A stretch of DNA of 6,399 nt from an uncultured Porphyromonadaceae bacterium. GTDB lineage: Bacteria; Bacteroidota; Bacteroidia; Bacteroidales; Muribaculaceae. The position numbers and the translations under genes were made by a program. Positions 1 through 6,169 of the stretch are shown piece after piece; within the stretch, counting starts at the first letter, position 1, and the number at the start of each line of letters is the position of its first letter. The stretch lies in contig CABUTY010000080.1 in NCBI GenBank assembly GCA_902494595.1, positions 1 through 6,399 of the forward strand, in the 5' to 3' direction. Under the pieces are notes generated by a model that had not been told where the DNA came from, ran no database searches, and saw nothing but the letters and a program-made list of their open reading frames with translations.

Positions 1-1273
1 CCGTATGCTCGGCATATATCATGGCGCCGCCGACAAGAAACCTGTCAAGGAGGTGAAATTCGACGACCTGAAGCTCTCCTCGATGGATGCTGAAGATGCC
101 GTGATGCACAGCGGCGATGACCCGCTGACTTTCATCGACATATACTTCATCAACGGACAGATGGATCTCTGGGATGCCGCCGGCAAGGAGATAGGCGTAG
201 CCCTTAACAAAGTGGCCAAGGATGACGAGGCTATGAAACTCCACACTCCTCTCAACGGTTCCAAGGAACAGCTCAAACCGGGAAGATGCTCCGGATTTGT
301 AAAGAAAATGGAGGATGGCAACATCTTCTGGACCCATACGAGCTGGTGCTGTCTGTTTGCCCAGTCGTGCGCCATGACATATGTCATAGGGAGCGACTTC
401 CTGACCCAGAACACGTTCTGCCCCGGTCAGTTCGGCTCCAACACCGACTTTGGCTTCAACGGTCATGGCATAGGTTTCAATGAAACCACCGAGACTTATT
501 TCTACAATGAGTCGAAAACCTTGGGCGTATGGCTCACCTGGCGTGCCGCCGCCGCCGAGATGTTCGCTAAATCAATCGATGAGTTCTACGACTATGTGAA
601 AATCGACAATACGGGCACATACCTCAATGCCTACATGATAGTCGACGCCTATAAGGGGGAGTTCGGCATGATCGACATGAGCTATGCGCGCTTCGCTCTG
701 TTCAAGGGCGACGGCAAGAAGCTGACCGTGACTGACTCCACGGGCTACGAGCCTACGTTCCTCGACTGGGATCACCATATGGTTACGGAAAGCCATGTGT
801 TGGGATGTAACAATCCTTCGTACAAGCGCATATGGCGCGAGCTGCAGACCATCGACGGCGCTCCCAAACGCCGCTATCAGCTATGGCGCAACATAGCCAA
901 TGTGCACGACATGGAGAGTGCCAAGGCCCTCGTGACCTACAACGAGAGTCTCGAACCTATCTCAATAGCCGGCCGCTGGGACAAGAACATGGGAACGTCG
1001 GAGTTCCTGCGCTACCAGCCTCACGGTTCTATCGATGCAAAGGCCTTCAGCACCGAAAAAATCAAGGAAGTGCTCGCCTCTCTCTCAATGGAACCATCCA
1101 TCAACGGCAAGAAGACTTCTTTCCTGATGAAATTCGGCAGCCCTTACATCGACGGTACCCCGTTCATCTGGAGCGAAAGCCGATGGGCCAAGTTCAAACT
1201 CCCTGAAGAGGAAGACTGCATCCCCGACGCTATCGACGGCGCCTGGAATCCCGTGAAGATGTTCATGGAATAA
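1..1273 (+). CDS. Phospholipase B-like Ntn hydrolase, copy 1 (5' end outside window)
   Basis: The frame is open to the left edge (the codon before the first ATG at 5 is Arg), and alignment with the downstream paralog shows that about 132 N-terminal residues lie outside the window, so that ATG is internal. Numbering from it, family signatures are: GRCSGF with candidate nucleophile Cys95, THTSW (His111, Trp114), CPGQFGSNTDFGF (139-151), NETT (159-162) and NTGTYLNAYMIVD (202-214). The order matches eukaryotic PLBD1/PLBD2 (Phospholip_B family): CS followed by an HxTW motif, YPG...S.DDFY, ETT, and NSGTYNNQ(W/Y)MI. Those relatives are Ntn hydrolases that cleave themselves before the Cys; reported activities are weak phospholipase or amidase, and the true substrate here is unknown. 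About half or slightly more of the residues match copy 2. Family assignment is from recalled motifs, not a search; a C45 or choloylglycine-type Ntn hydrolase is the main alternative but fits less well. Confidence 0.75.
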   Translation, partial: RMLGIYHGAADKKPVKEVKFDDLKLSSMDAEDAVMHSGDDPLTFIDIYFINGQMDLWDAAGKEIGVALNKVAKDDEAMKLHTPLNGSKEQLKPGRCSGFVKKMEDGNIFWTHTSWCCLFAQSCAMTYVIGSDFLTQNTFCPGQFGSNTDFGFNGHGIGFNETTETYFYNESKTLGVWLTWRAAAAEMFAKSIDEFYDYVKIDNTGTYLNAYMIVDAYKGEFGMIDMSYARFALFKGDGKKLTVTDSTGYEPTFLDWDHHMVTESHVLGCNNPSYKRIWRELQTIDGAPKRRYQLWRNIANVHDMESAKALVTYNESLEPISIAGRWDKNMGTSEFLRYQPHGSIDAKAFSTEKIKEVLASLSMEPSINGKKTSFLMKFGSPYIDGTPFIWSESRWAKFKLPEEEDCIPDAIDGAWNPVKMFME

Positions 1274-1311
1274 TCCTCTTCTCCCCTTTCACTCCATAAA
1301 AAAATAAAATC

Positions 1312-2943
1312 ATGGCTAATTATAAAGCAAATTTCAAAAATACGGAGCCCACGCAGTTTGTGCTCGACGAGTACACCTGCGGCTTCGCCCAGTGTGTCGA
1401 CAACAACTGGAACTATGCCATCTATGCACAGAATCCAGACATCAGCATCTACCAGAACGAGTACAATGCCGGCTATGTGCAGGGGAAGGTCCAGACGGGC
1501 AAGACCATACTTGCCACCCGCGACAACTCATGGCGCAACTTCCTGATAGGCGCCACTCCGCAGAATGCCCTCTCGATAGAGGTGAAACCAGAATATCTAT
1601 CGGTGGCCGGCCAGACCGTCGTGGAGAACTACAACTATACCTATGAATGGGTCACGGCCCGTCAGGACGACCCCAAGGTACAGAAAATCATCCGGCTGAT
1701 GTTCCGGCAGCTCGGCATCTATGACGGAGCCGCCGACAATACTCCCCGCAAGGAGGTGCAGATGTCGGATCTTGCCCTCGCCTCTTACCCGGCCGACCAG
1801 CTCAAGCTGGGTTTCGGGCCCGACAAGCTGTCGCTCCTCGATGTGATATTCATCAACTCCCAGTATGACCTCTTCGACTGTCTCGGCGACAAGTTAGGAC
1901 TCGTTATGGGCTATGGCACCGCCAAGAAATCCACGTCAAAGGATCGTCCTGACCATTGCACTTCGTTCACCAAGATCCTTCCCGACGGGGATGTGGTATG
2001 GACCCACAACTCATGGTGCTGCTTCTGGGCCCAGTCGTGTGCCGTGACCTACTTTATCGGCGAGGATTTCGTGACACAGAACGCCAACTGCCCCGGACAG
2101 TTCGGCTCCAACACCGACTTCGGCTTCAACGGCAATGGCATAGGCTTCAACGAGACGACCCACGTGGACCTCTACGACAAGACAAAGGTTGACGGAATAT
2201 GGCTCACATACCGCTCGGCAGCCGCCGAACAGTTCGCCCGTAACATCGACGAGTTCTACGACTATTGCTCGCTCGACAATACCGGCACATACCTCAACGG
2301 ATACCATATCATCGACGCCAACACCGGCGAGATCGGACTTCTCGACATGAGCTACAACCGCTTTGTACTCTTCAAGAGCAATGGCAAGGAGATGACCATG
2401 AAGGATTCCACGGGATACGTGCCCAATCATCTTGACTATGACCATCACCTCATCTCCACGAGCCATATCTTTGGCGTGAACCAGCCGGTGTCGTGGTGGG
2501 TAGGTTATGAGCTGGAGAGCATGAATCTCCGTCCGATGCGTCGCAACCAGCTGTGGCAGCGTCTGGGCACCGTTACCGATGTGGAGACCGCCAAGGATCT
2601 TATCACCTATACCGAGGATCGCGAGCCGTTGTCAATTTACGGGCGATGGGATCTCGGTTACGGCACTACGGAGATGCCGCGTGTACGCCCCGACGGGTCG
2701 GTGGATGCCAAAGCGTTCTCGGCAAAACTCATCAAGGAGACTCTCGCCGGACTGTCGCGAATACCTGACATCAACGGCACAAAGACTTCCTTCTGGATGA
2801 AGTTCGGCACGGCACATGTGCAGCAGACTCCCTTCATATGGAGCGCAAGCCAGTTTGCCGACATGAAGATGCCCGAGGCCGACGACTACGTGCCTGATGC
2901 CCTTGACGGCAAATGGAACCGAGTCAAGATGTTCATGAAATAA
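1312..2943 (+). CDS. Phospholipase B-like Ntn hydrolase, copy 2 (complete)
   Basis: A complete 543-residue protein, about the size of eukaryotic PLB-like precursors. The N-terminal part (1-215) contains NEYNAGYVQGKVQTGKTI (49-66), resembling the AYAAGYxEG helix of PLBD proteins. The predicted catalytic part begins at Cys216 (HCTSF), followed by THNSW (His232, Trp235), CPGQFGSNTDFGF (260-272), NETT (280-283) and NTGTYLNGYHIID (323-335). Known relatives mature by autoproteolysis that frees the Cys amino group; that this happens here is inference. No signal peptide is visible: the start MANYKANFKN is polar, so the protein is probably cytoplasmic. The start at 1312 follows an A-rich stretch (1298-1309) without Shine-Dalgarno, normal for Bacteroidetes. 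It lies 38 bp after copy 1 with no terminator between, so co-transcription is likely. Substrate unknown; an acyl-amide or acyl-ester bond is plausible. Confidence 0.78.
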   Translation: MANYKANFKNTEPTQFVLDEYTCGFAQCVDNNWNYAIYAQNPDISIYQNEYNAGYVQGKVQTGKTILATRDNSWRNFLIGATPQNALSIEVKPEYLSVAGQTVVENYNYTYEWVTARQDDPKVQKIIRLMFRQLGIYDGAADNTPRKEVQMSDLALASYPADQLKLGFGPDKLSLLDVIFINSQYDLFDCLGDKLGLVMGYGTAKKSTSKDRPDHCTSFTKILPDGDVVWTHNSWCCFWAQSCAVTYFIGEDFVTQNANCPGQFGSNTDFGFNGNGIGFNETTHVDLYDKTKVDGIWLTYRSAAAEQFARNIDEFYDYCSLDNTGTYLNGYHIIDANTGEIGLLDMSYNRFVLFKSNGKEMTMKDSTGYVPNHLDYDHHLISTSHIFGVNQPVSWWVGYELESMNLRPMRRNQLWQRLGTVTDVETAKDLITYTEDREPLSIYGRWDLGYGTTEMPRVRPDGSVDAKAFSAKLIKETLAGLSRIPDINGTKTSFWMKFGTAHVQQTPFIWSASQFADMKMPEADDYVPDALDGKWNRVKMFMK

Positions 2944-2956
2944 ATAAGCAGGCATA

Positions 2957-4021
2957 CTACTCACCGGCGAGGATTTCATAGATTGCTTTGTCGGTGAGTT
3001 CCTGACGGTATCGGCCGGCTGTTGACAATGCACCGCGCGACAATCTAATGTAAAGCGCCCTGTCGGTCAGCAGCCGGCCGATTGCCCTCTCTATATCCGA
3101 CAGGTTCTCCACATCGATTCGATAGCCGTTGACACCATCTTCCACCAGGTCGGCTATGCCGCCCACGGTGGGCACGACAGCCGGCAAGCCGGCTCCCATT
3201 CCCTCCAAGGCAGTCAGTCCGAAGGTCTCTATGAATCTGTGCCGATCGGTAAGATTCACAACGACCGAGGCATCATTGTAGAAACGGCATACATCCTTCT
3301 GACGGGGATAAATATTGAGATTGGCGGGGAGGTCTTCCGTCTGCGCGGAGATAAAGTCGCCGATATGGGCAGGGGAATCATTAATCACCAGCTCGAAACG
3401 GAACTGTGGCATCCGGCGTGCCAGCTCCAGAAATTCGCCGGTACCCTTGTAAGTCTTGAGACTACTCAGCATCAACACTTTCTTACGTCCGAAGGCCGCT
3501 TCCGGATTAGGTTTCAACCGCCGGCGCATCTCTTCGGGAATGGCATTAGGCACTACGTGTACCCTGCGGCGTCGGCTCAGAAGTGCACGCTGATATTCGG
3601 AAACGCATATAATGTCGGAGGCGAGCCATTCCATGACCTTGCCGAGAATGCGATACGCCATTCCTTTGGCAATGACGGCTTCATGATAATGATATACCAC
3701 ACGCTTACCTAAGAGGCGACCCGCCAAGGCGGCCCCGACAGGAAGGACAGTGTTTACATAGAAAACGGGGCGCACAAATATATAGCGCCAGGACGCAGCG
3801 AACATCCTGAGCTGAGCCCAAAGGAACAGAGGCAGCGTTGCCGCCCCGCCAAACCGATAGCAGAAATGCCTTACAGGGATGTCGAGTGTGTCAAGTACAC
3901 CACCCCGCGACGTATGCAGCAGCACATCCACTCCGCGCTTCCGCAGTCCCGTGATAACCGCCCGCAAAGCCTTCGGACTCCCGCTATAGTCATTGAGCAA
4001 ATGAAAAGCCACCAGTTTCAT
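2957..4021 (-). CDS. Glycosyltransferase family 4 (GT-B fold)
   Basis: The 354-residue protein has the usual length for a GT4 retaining glycosyltransferase, which moves a sugar from a nucleotide-sugar donor onto a glycan or lipid-linked acceptor at the inner face of the membrane. The N-terminal Rossmann half starts with LLNDYSGSPKAL (8-19), an acceptor-side glycine loop typical of Bacteroides capsule/LPS enzymes, and includes HYHE (111-114). VVPNAI (156-161) marks the linker. The C-terminal donor-binding half has SSLKTYKG (186-193) and the EX7E motif, Glu265 and Glu273, within ETFGLTALEGMGAGLP. There is no signal peptide or clear membrane span. It stands alone rather than in a polysaccharide cluster visible here, converges on the hydrolase gene (13-bp gap) and is divergent from sodB. 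Its promoter is well defined (4061-4091). The exact sugar and acceptor cannot be read from sequence. Confidence 0.9.
   Translation of the reverse strand: MKLVAFHLLNDYSGSPKALRAVITGLRKRGVDVLLHTSRGGVLDTLDIPVRHFCYRFGGAATLPLFLWAQLRMFAASWRYIFVRPVFYVNTVLPVGAALAGRLLGKRVVYHYHEAVIAKGMAYRILGKVMEWLASDIICVSEYQRALLSRRRRVHVVPNAIPEEMRRRLKPNPEAAFGRKKVLMLSSLKTYKGTGEFLELARRMPQFRFELVINDSPAHIGDFISAQTEDLPANLNIYPRQKDVCRFYNDASVVVNLTDRHRFIETFGLTALEGMGAGLPAVVPTVGGIADLVEDGVNGYRIDVENLSDIERAIGRLLTDRALYIRLSRGALSTAGRYRQELTDKAIYEILAGE
2959..2999. repeat. Long-loop inverted repeat at the hydrolase/glycosyltransferase convergent junction
   Basis: ACTCACCG (2959-2966) and CGGTGAGT (2992-2999) are perfect 8-bp arms around a 25-bp loop, covering the end of the glycosyltransferase gene 16 bp beyond the hydrolase stop. 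No T-run follows on either strand, so it is not a typical intrinsic terminator. It may still stall or protect either convergent transcript, or be chance. Confidence 0.35.
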
Positions 4022-4060
4022 GATTCCCTCAGTCTTCTGTCCACAATATGGTCATTGTTG

Positions 4061-4091
4061 CAAAATTAATGAATTTCCGAGATACTGCAAA
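4061..4091 (-). promoter_or_regulatory. Bacteroidetes-type sigma-ABfr promoter for the glycosyltransferase gene
   Basis: Read on the minus strand, TTTG (4091-4088) is followed after exactly 19 bp by TAATTTTG (4068-4061). This matches the known Bacteroides consensus TTTG, 19-21 bp, TAnnTTTG at every fixed position. The start codon at 4021 lies 39 bp beyond the -7 box, giving a short leader of roughly 30-35 nt. The match is seen directly; activity is inferred. Confidence 0.75.
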
Positions 4092-4125
4092 AGGTTCTAC
4101 CCTTTTACTCGCATGATATATCTTC

Positions 4126-4177
4126 ATTATGATTACCTACATAACTAAAACTAAATTATGATTACCTACATGACTAA
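4126..4177. repeat. Two 23-bp direct repeats, period 29 bp, in the divergent intergenic region
   Basis: Copy 1 (4126-4148) and copy 2 (4155-4177) agree at 22 of 23 positions, with the single difference at position 18 (A versus G). The shared core is ATTATGATTACCTACAT. The copies are separated by the 6-bp AACTAA. They sit 34 bp upstream of the -33 box of the glycosyltransferase promoter and 123 bp before sodB. They could be paired regulator sites or a small local tandem duplication; no known operator was recognised. No third copy was found at the same period on either side. Confidence 0.9.
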
Positions 4178-4242
4178 GAACAGGATCCGCAGAATGCGTT
4201 CTTTAAACCTTACCGGCGTATAGATTGTTACCATTGCATGAT

Positions 4243-4260
4243 GCATATGTTATTATATGC
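4243..4260. promoter_or_regulatory. Small dyad upstream of sodB (GCATAT-N6-ATATGC)
   Basis: GCATAT (4243-4248) and ATATGC (4255-4260) form a perfect 6-bp inverted repeat around a 6-bp centre, ending 40 bp before the sodB start codon in AT-rich DNA. A second short dyad, TGCA-TGA-TGCA (4235-4245), overlaps its left edge. A regulator site or leader hairpin is possible, but arms this short can arise by chance. No convincing TTTG/TAnnTTTG promoter for sodB was found nearby, so its start site is not assigned. Confidence 0.3.
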
Positions 4261-4300
4261 GAAATTAAACAAGCATGTATAAGATAAAAAAGTTGATGCT

Positions 4301-4879
4301 ATGAAATTTGAACAACCAAGATTGCCCTATGCCATAGATGCACTGCAGCCGGCGATATCGGCCAGAACCATCGACTTCCATTATGGCAAACATGAGAAGA
4401 CTTATATCGATACTCTCAACACGCTGATTGAGGGAACCCCCTTCGCCGACATGTCGCTCGAAGAGATTATAACCAAAAGCGACGGCAAACTCTTCAACAA
4501 TGCCGCCCAGGCCTGGAACCATATCTTCTACTTCTTCCAGTTCTCGCCCAACGGCCTTAAAGCGCCATCTGGGAAGCTCGCGGAGAAAATCGACGCCACC
4601 TTCGGCAGCTTCGACGACTTCAAGAGAATCTTCGAAGAGAAGGGAGCCACTCTGTTCGGCTCGGGATGGGTATGGCTGTCGGCAGACAAGGATGGCGAGC
4701 TTCACATCACGCAGGGCGCCAACGCCTCAAACCCCATGACCGACGGTCTGAGACCTATCCTCGTCTTCGACGTATGGGAACACGCTTATTATCTTGACTA
4801 CCAGAACCGCCGCGCAGAATACCTGCACAACCTCTGGCAGGTGGTCGATTGGGACATCGTCTCAATGCGCTACGAATAA
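4301..4879 (+). CDS. sodB: Superoxide dismutase, Fe (Fe/Mn) type
   Basis: This cytoplasmic enzyme converts superoxide to oxygen and hydrogen peroxide. The 192 residues match the length of bacterial FeSOD. The four metal ligands are present: His27 (TIDFHYGKHEKTY), His74 (AAQAWNHIFY), and Asp157 with His161 in the DVWEHAYYLDY signature. Gln70 in NNAAQAWNH takes the place of the outer-sphere Gln of FeSODs (MnSODs carry Gly there and a Gln in the C-terminal half), so iron is the expected metal; the Bacteroides fragilis enzyme is known to work with Fe or Mn, and this could apply here. No leader peptide is seen. The start at 4301 gives the standard MKFEQPRLPYAIDAL N-terminus and follows an A-rich leader (4280-4291) without Shine-Dalgarno. 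In anaerobes the gene is usually induced by oxygen. Its last 18 bp overlap the opposing esterase gene. Confidence 0.97.
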   Translation: MKFEQPRLPYAIDALQPAISARTIDFHYGKHEKTYIDTLNTLIEGTPFADMSLEEIITKSDGKLFNNAAQAWNHIFYFFQFSPNGLKAPSGKLAEKIDATFGSFDDFKRIFEEKGATLFGSGWVWLSADKDGELHITQGANASNPMTDGLRPILVFDVWEHAYYLDYQNRRAEYLHNLWQVVDWDIVSMRYE

Positions 4880-6163
4880 TCGAGGCAGAAAGTCAACAAG
4901 ATAGCGCCGCCAGTTCTGCCAGGTGTGGTCTCCCTCGCTCTCGTTATAGACATAAGGGTATCCGTTATGGTCGAGAAGCCGGCGATACTCGTCGGTCATC
5001 CCCTTGAGACTGTCGTCGCTCCCTATCGCGATATAATACAATGCCGGTGGATTGGAAAATTCATCGGCAAGTTTTTTGTCCATATCCTCATAGATGGTAA
5101 AAACGCGGGGAGTGCCGCCGGTCGACTTCCCGAAAAGCCCTCTGAAATCATCCTTTACCGAGGTGACCGATTCAATAAGTCCCTTTACCTTTCCGCCATG
5201 CTTCGTATTGATGCCGTTAACGGTCTGCGGAGAGAAGAGCCCTACATAATCGAAGGCATCGGGATTGTTCATGGCCAGAAACATTGAATGCAACGCGCCC
5301 AACGACAGCCCGGCCACGGCGCGGCTCTTCTTGTCGGTCTTCACACGGTATCCGCTCTCGACATAGCTCACCACATCCTGGAAGAATGTCGATTCAAAAC
5401 CGCCCATCATCGAGTTGAGATTCTTTGCGGAAGGTTTTACATCGGGGTTACGGGGGTCGCTGCCCGGTGCCGAACGCAAATCATCGTTCCCGTTGGGCAT
5501 TACCACCACCATGGGCCGACATCGCCCGTCGGATATCAGGTTGTCGAGAATCTGCACCACCCGGCCACATCCCGACCATGCATCCTCATCGCCCCCCGAC
5601 CCGTGCAGAAGATAAAGCACAGGGTACCGCCGCGTGGTGTTGCCATTGTAATCAGGAGGCAGATATACTTTCATCCGGCGTTTCTCCATGCCAGGTAATT
5701 TCGACGGATACCATACGGTCTCCAGATTGCCGTGAGGCACATCACTGTCGGCGAAATTGTCGCCCATACCTCCCGGAACTATGAACCAGCTCAGACTGTC
5801 GGCAATATCCCTTACCTTGTCGGGATTCATCGGATCCATGATCACATTCTCGTCGTCATCGTCAAGCTCGAAGGAATAGGTATAGAAATCCGACGGCAAT
5901 GCCTCGGTAACGGCCCTCCAGTTGCCCTCTTCCTCCTCCCCCACACGTTCCATCTCCAGCTTACGCTGCCTACTGAAAAGCCCGCTTCCCAACAGGCTCT
6001 TGTTCTTGTTGAAACTGCCTATGACATGCACCTCGTCGATATCTTCGTCATCAAGATGCAGCGTAAAAGTCACTCTTCCGTCAGGAGCTACCTTCGGTGT
6101 TCTGTCGGCATATGCCAACGGCGTCATGACAGCCAGCAGAGCGATGATGATTCCTGTCCTCAT
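4862..6163 (-). CDS. Periplasmic CE1-type esterase (esterase D / feruloyl esterase-like) with N-terminal CBM48-like domain
   Basis: This 433-residue alpha/beta hydrolase has a Sec signal peptide (1-19, hydrophobic IIIALLAVM, cleavage predicted after LAYA, no lipobox Cys), so it is probably soluble in the periplasm. Residues about 25-130 form an E-set/CBM48-like beta domain: VHVIGSFN (45-52), then DFYTYSFELD (92-101), then DPMNPDKVRDIA (110-121), a pattern common in Bacteroidetes CE1 esterases. The catalytic domain (about 150-433) shows HGSGG (187-191, oxyanion loop), nucleophile Ser287 in GLSLGA, acid Asp384 (or Asp383) in GSDDSL, and His413 in GDHTWQNWR. Such enzymes remove feruloyl, acetyl or similar acyl groups from plant polysaccharides, but no glycan-utilisation genes are visible beside it, so the substrate is open. 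It starts 6 bp after the upstream minus-strand gene and is probably co-transcribed with it. The N-terminal domain is unusually acidic (DDEDIDE, EEEE, DDDDE). Confidence 0.9.
   Translation of the reverse strand: MRTGIIIALLAVMTPLAYADRTPKVAPDGRVTFTLHLDDEDIDEVHVIGSFNKNKSLLGSGLFSRQRKLEMERVGEEEEGNWRAVTEALPSDFYTYSFELDDDDENVIMDPMNPDKVRDIADSLSWFIVPGGMGDNFADSDVPHGNLETVWYPSKLPGMEKRRMKVYLPPDYNGNTTRRYPVLYLLHGSGGDEDAWSGCGRVVQILDNLISDGRCRPMVVVMPNGNDDLRSAPGSDPRNPDVKPSAKNLNSMMGGFESTFFQDVVSYVESGYRVKTDKKSRAVAGLSLGALHSMFLAMNNPDAFDYVGLFSPQTVNGINTKHGGKVKGLIESVTSVKDDFRGLFGKSTGGTPRVFTIYEDMDKKLADEFSNPPALYYIAIGSDDSLKGMTDEYRRLLDHNGYPYVYNESEGDHTWQNWRRYLVDFLPRLFVAH
4884..4920. repeat. Long-loop inverted repeat just after the sodB stop
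   Basis: GGCAGAA (4884-4890) and TTCTGCC (4914-4920) form perfect 7-bp arms around a 23-bp loop, starting 4 bp after sodB ends and lying inside the esterase's last codons. There is no T-run. It is the only candidate 3'-end structure for sodB close to its stop; the evidence is weak. Confidence 0.3.
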
Positions 6164-6169
6164 ATCAAG

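Noticed and set aside
5..7. ATG at position 5 as the true start of the first hydrolase gene
   Set aside because: The frame continues upstream (Arg codon at 2-4), and the paralog aligns from the next residue with about 132 more residues before it.
2011..2466. 151-codon open frame on the minus strand inside the second hydrolase gene
   Set aside because: It is antisense to the most conserved catalytic region, its translation has the valine-rich repetitive look of an antisense frame, and it has no promoter or leader of its own.
2632..3033. 133-codon minus-strand frame spanning the hydrolase/glycosyltransferase junction
   Set aside because: It overlaps the conserved ends of both genes in wrong frames and shows no coding signature.
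3179..3194. Repeated GCCGGC palindromes
   Set aside because: They lie inside the conserved GAGLPAV coding segment of the glycosyltransferase and follow from its codons.
3239..3712. 157-codon plus-strand frame opposite the glycosyltransferase gene
   Set aside because: The minus strand encodes a clear GT4 protein with its motifs intact; the plus-strand translation resembles no family and is a shadow.
4176..4203. AAGAAC (4176-4181) and GTTCTT (4198-4203) as a terminator or operator, with inner CGCA-GAA-TGCG (4188-4198)
   Set aside because: The arms are short, the two stems compete for base 4198, no T-run of useful length follows, and no known site matches.
4221..4253. TAGATTGT (4221) and TATGTTAT (4246) as -7 boxes for sodB
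   Set aside because: Both miss key positions of TAnnTTTG and lack a correctly spaced TTTG upstream.
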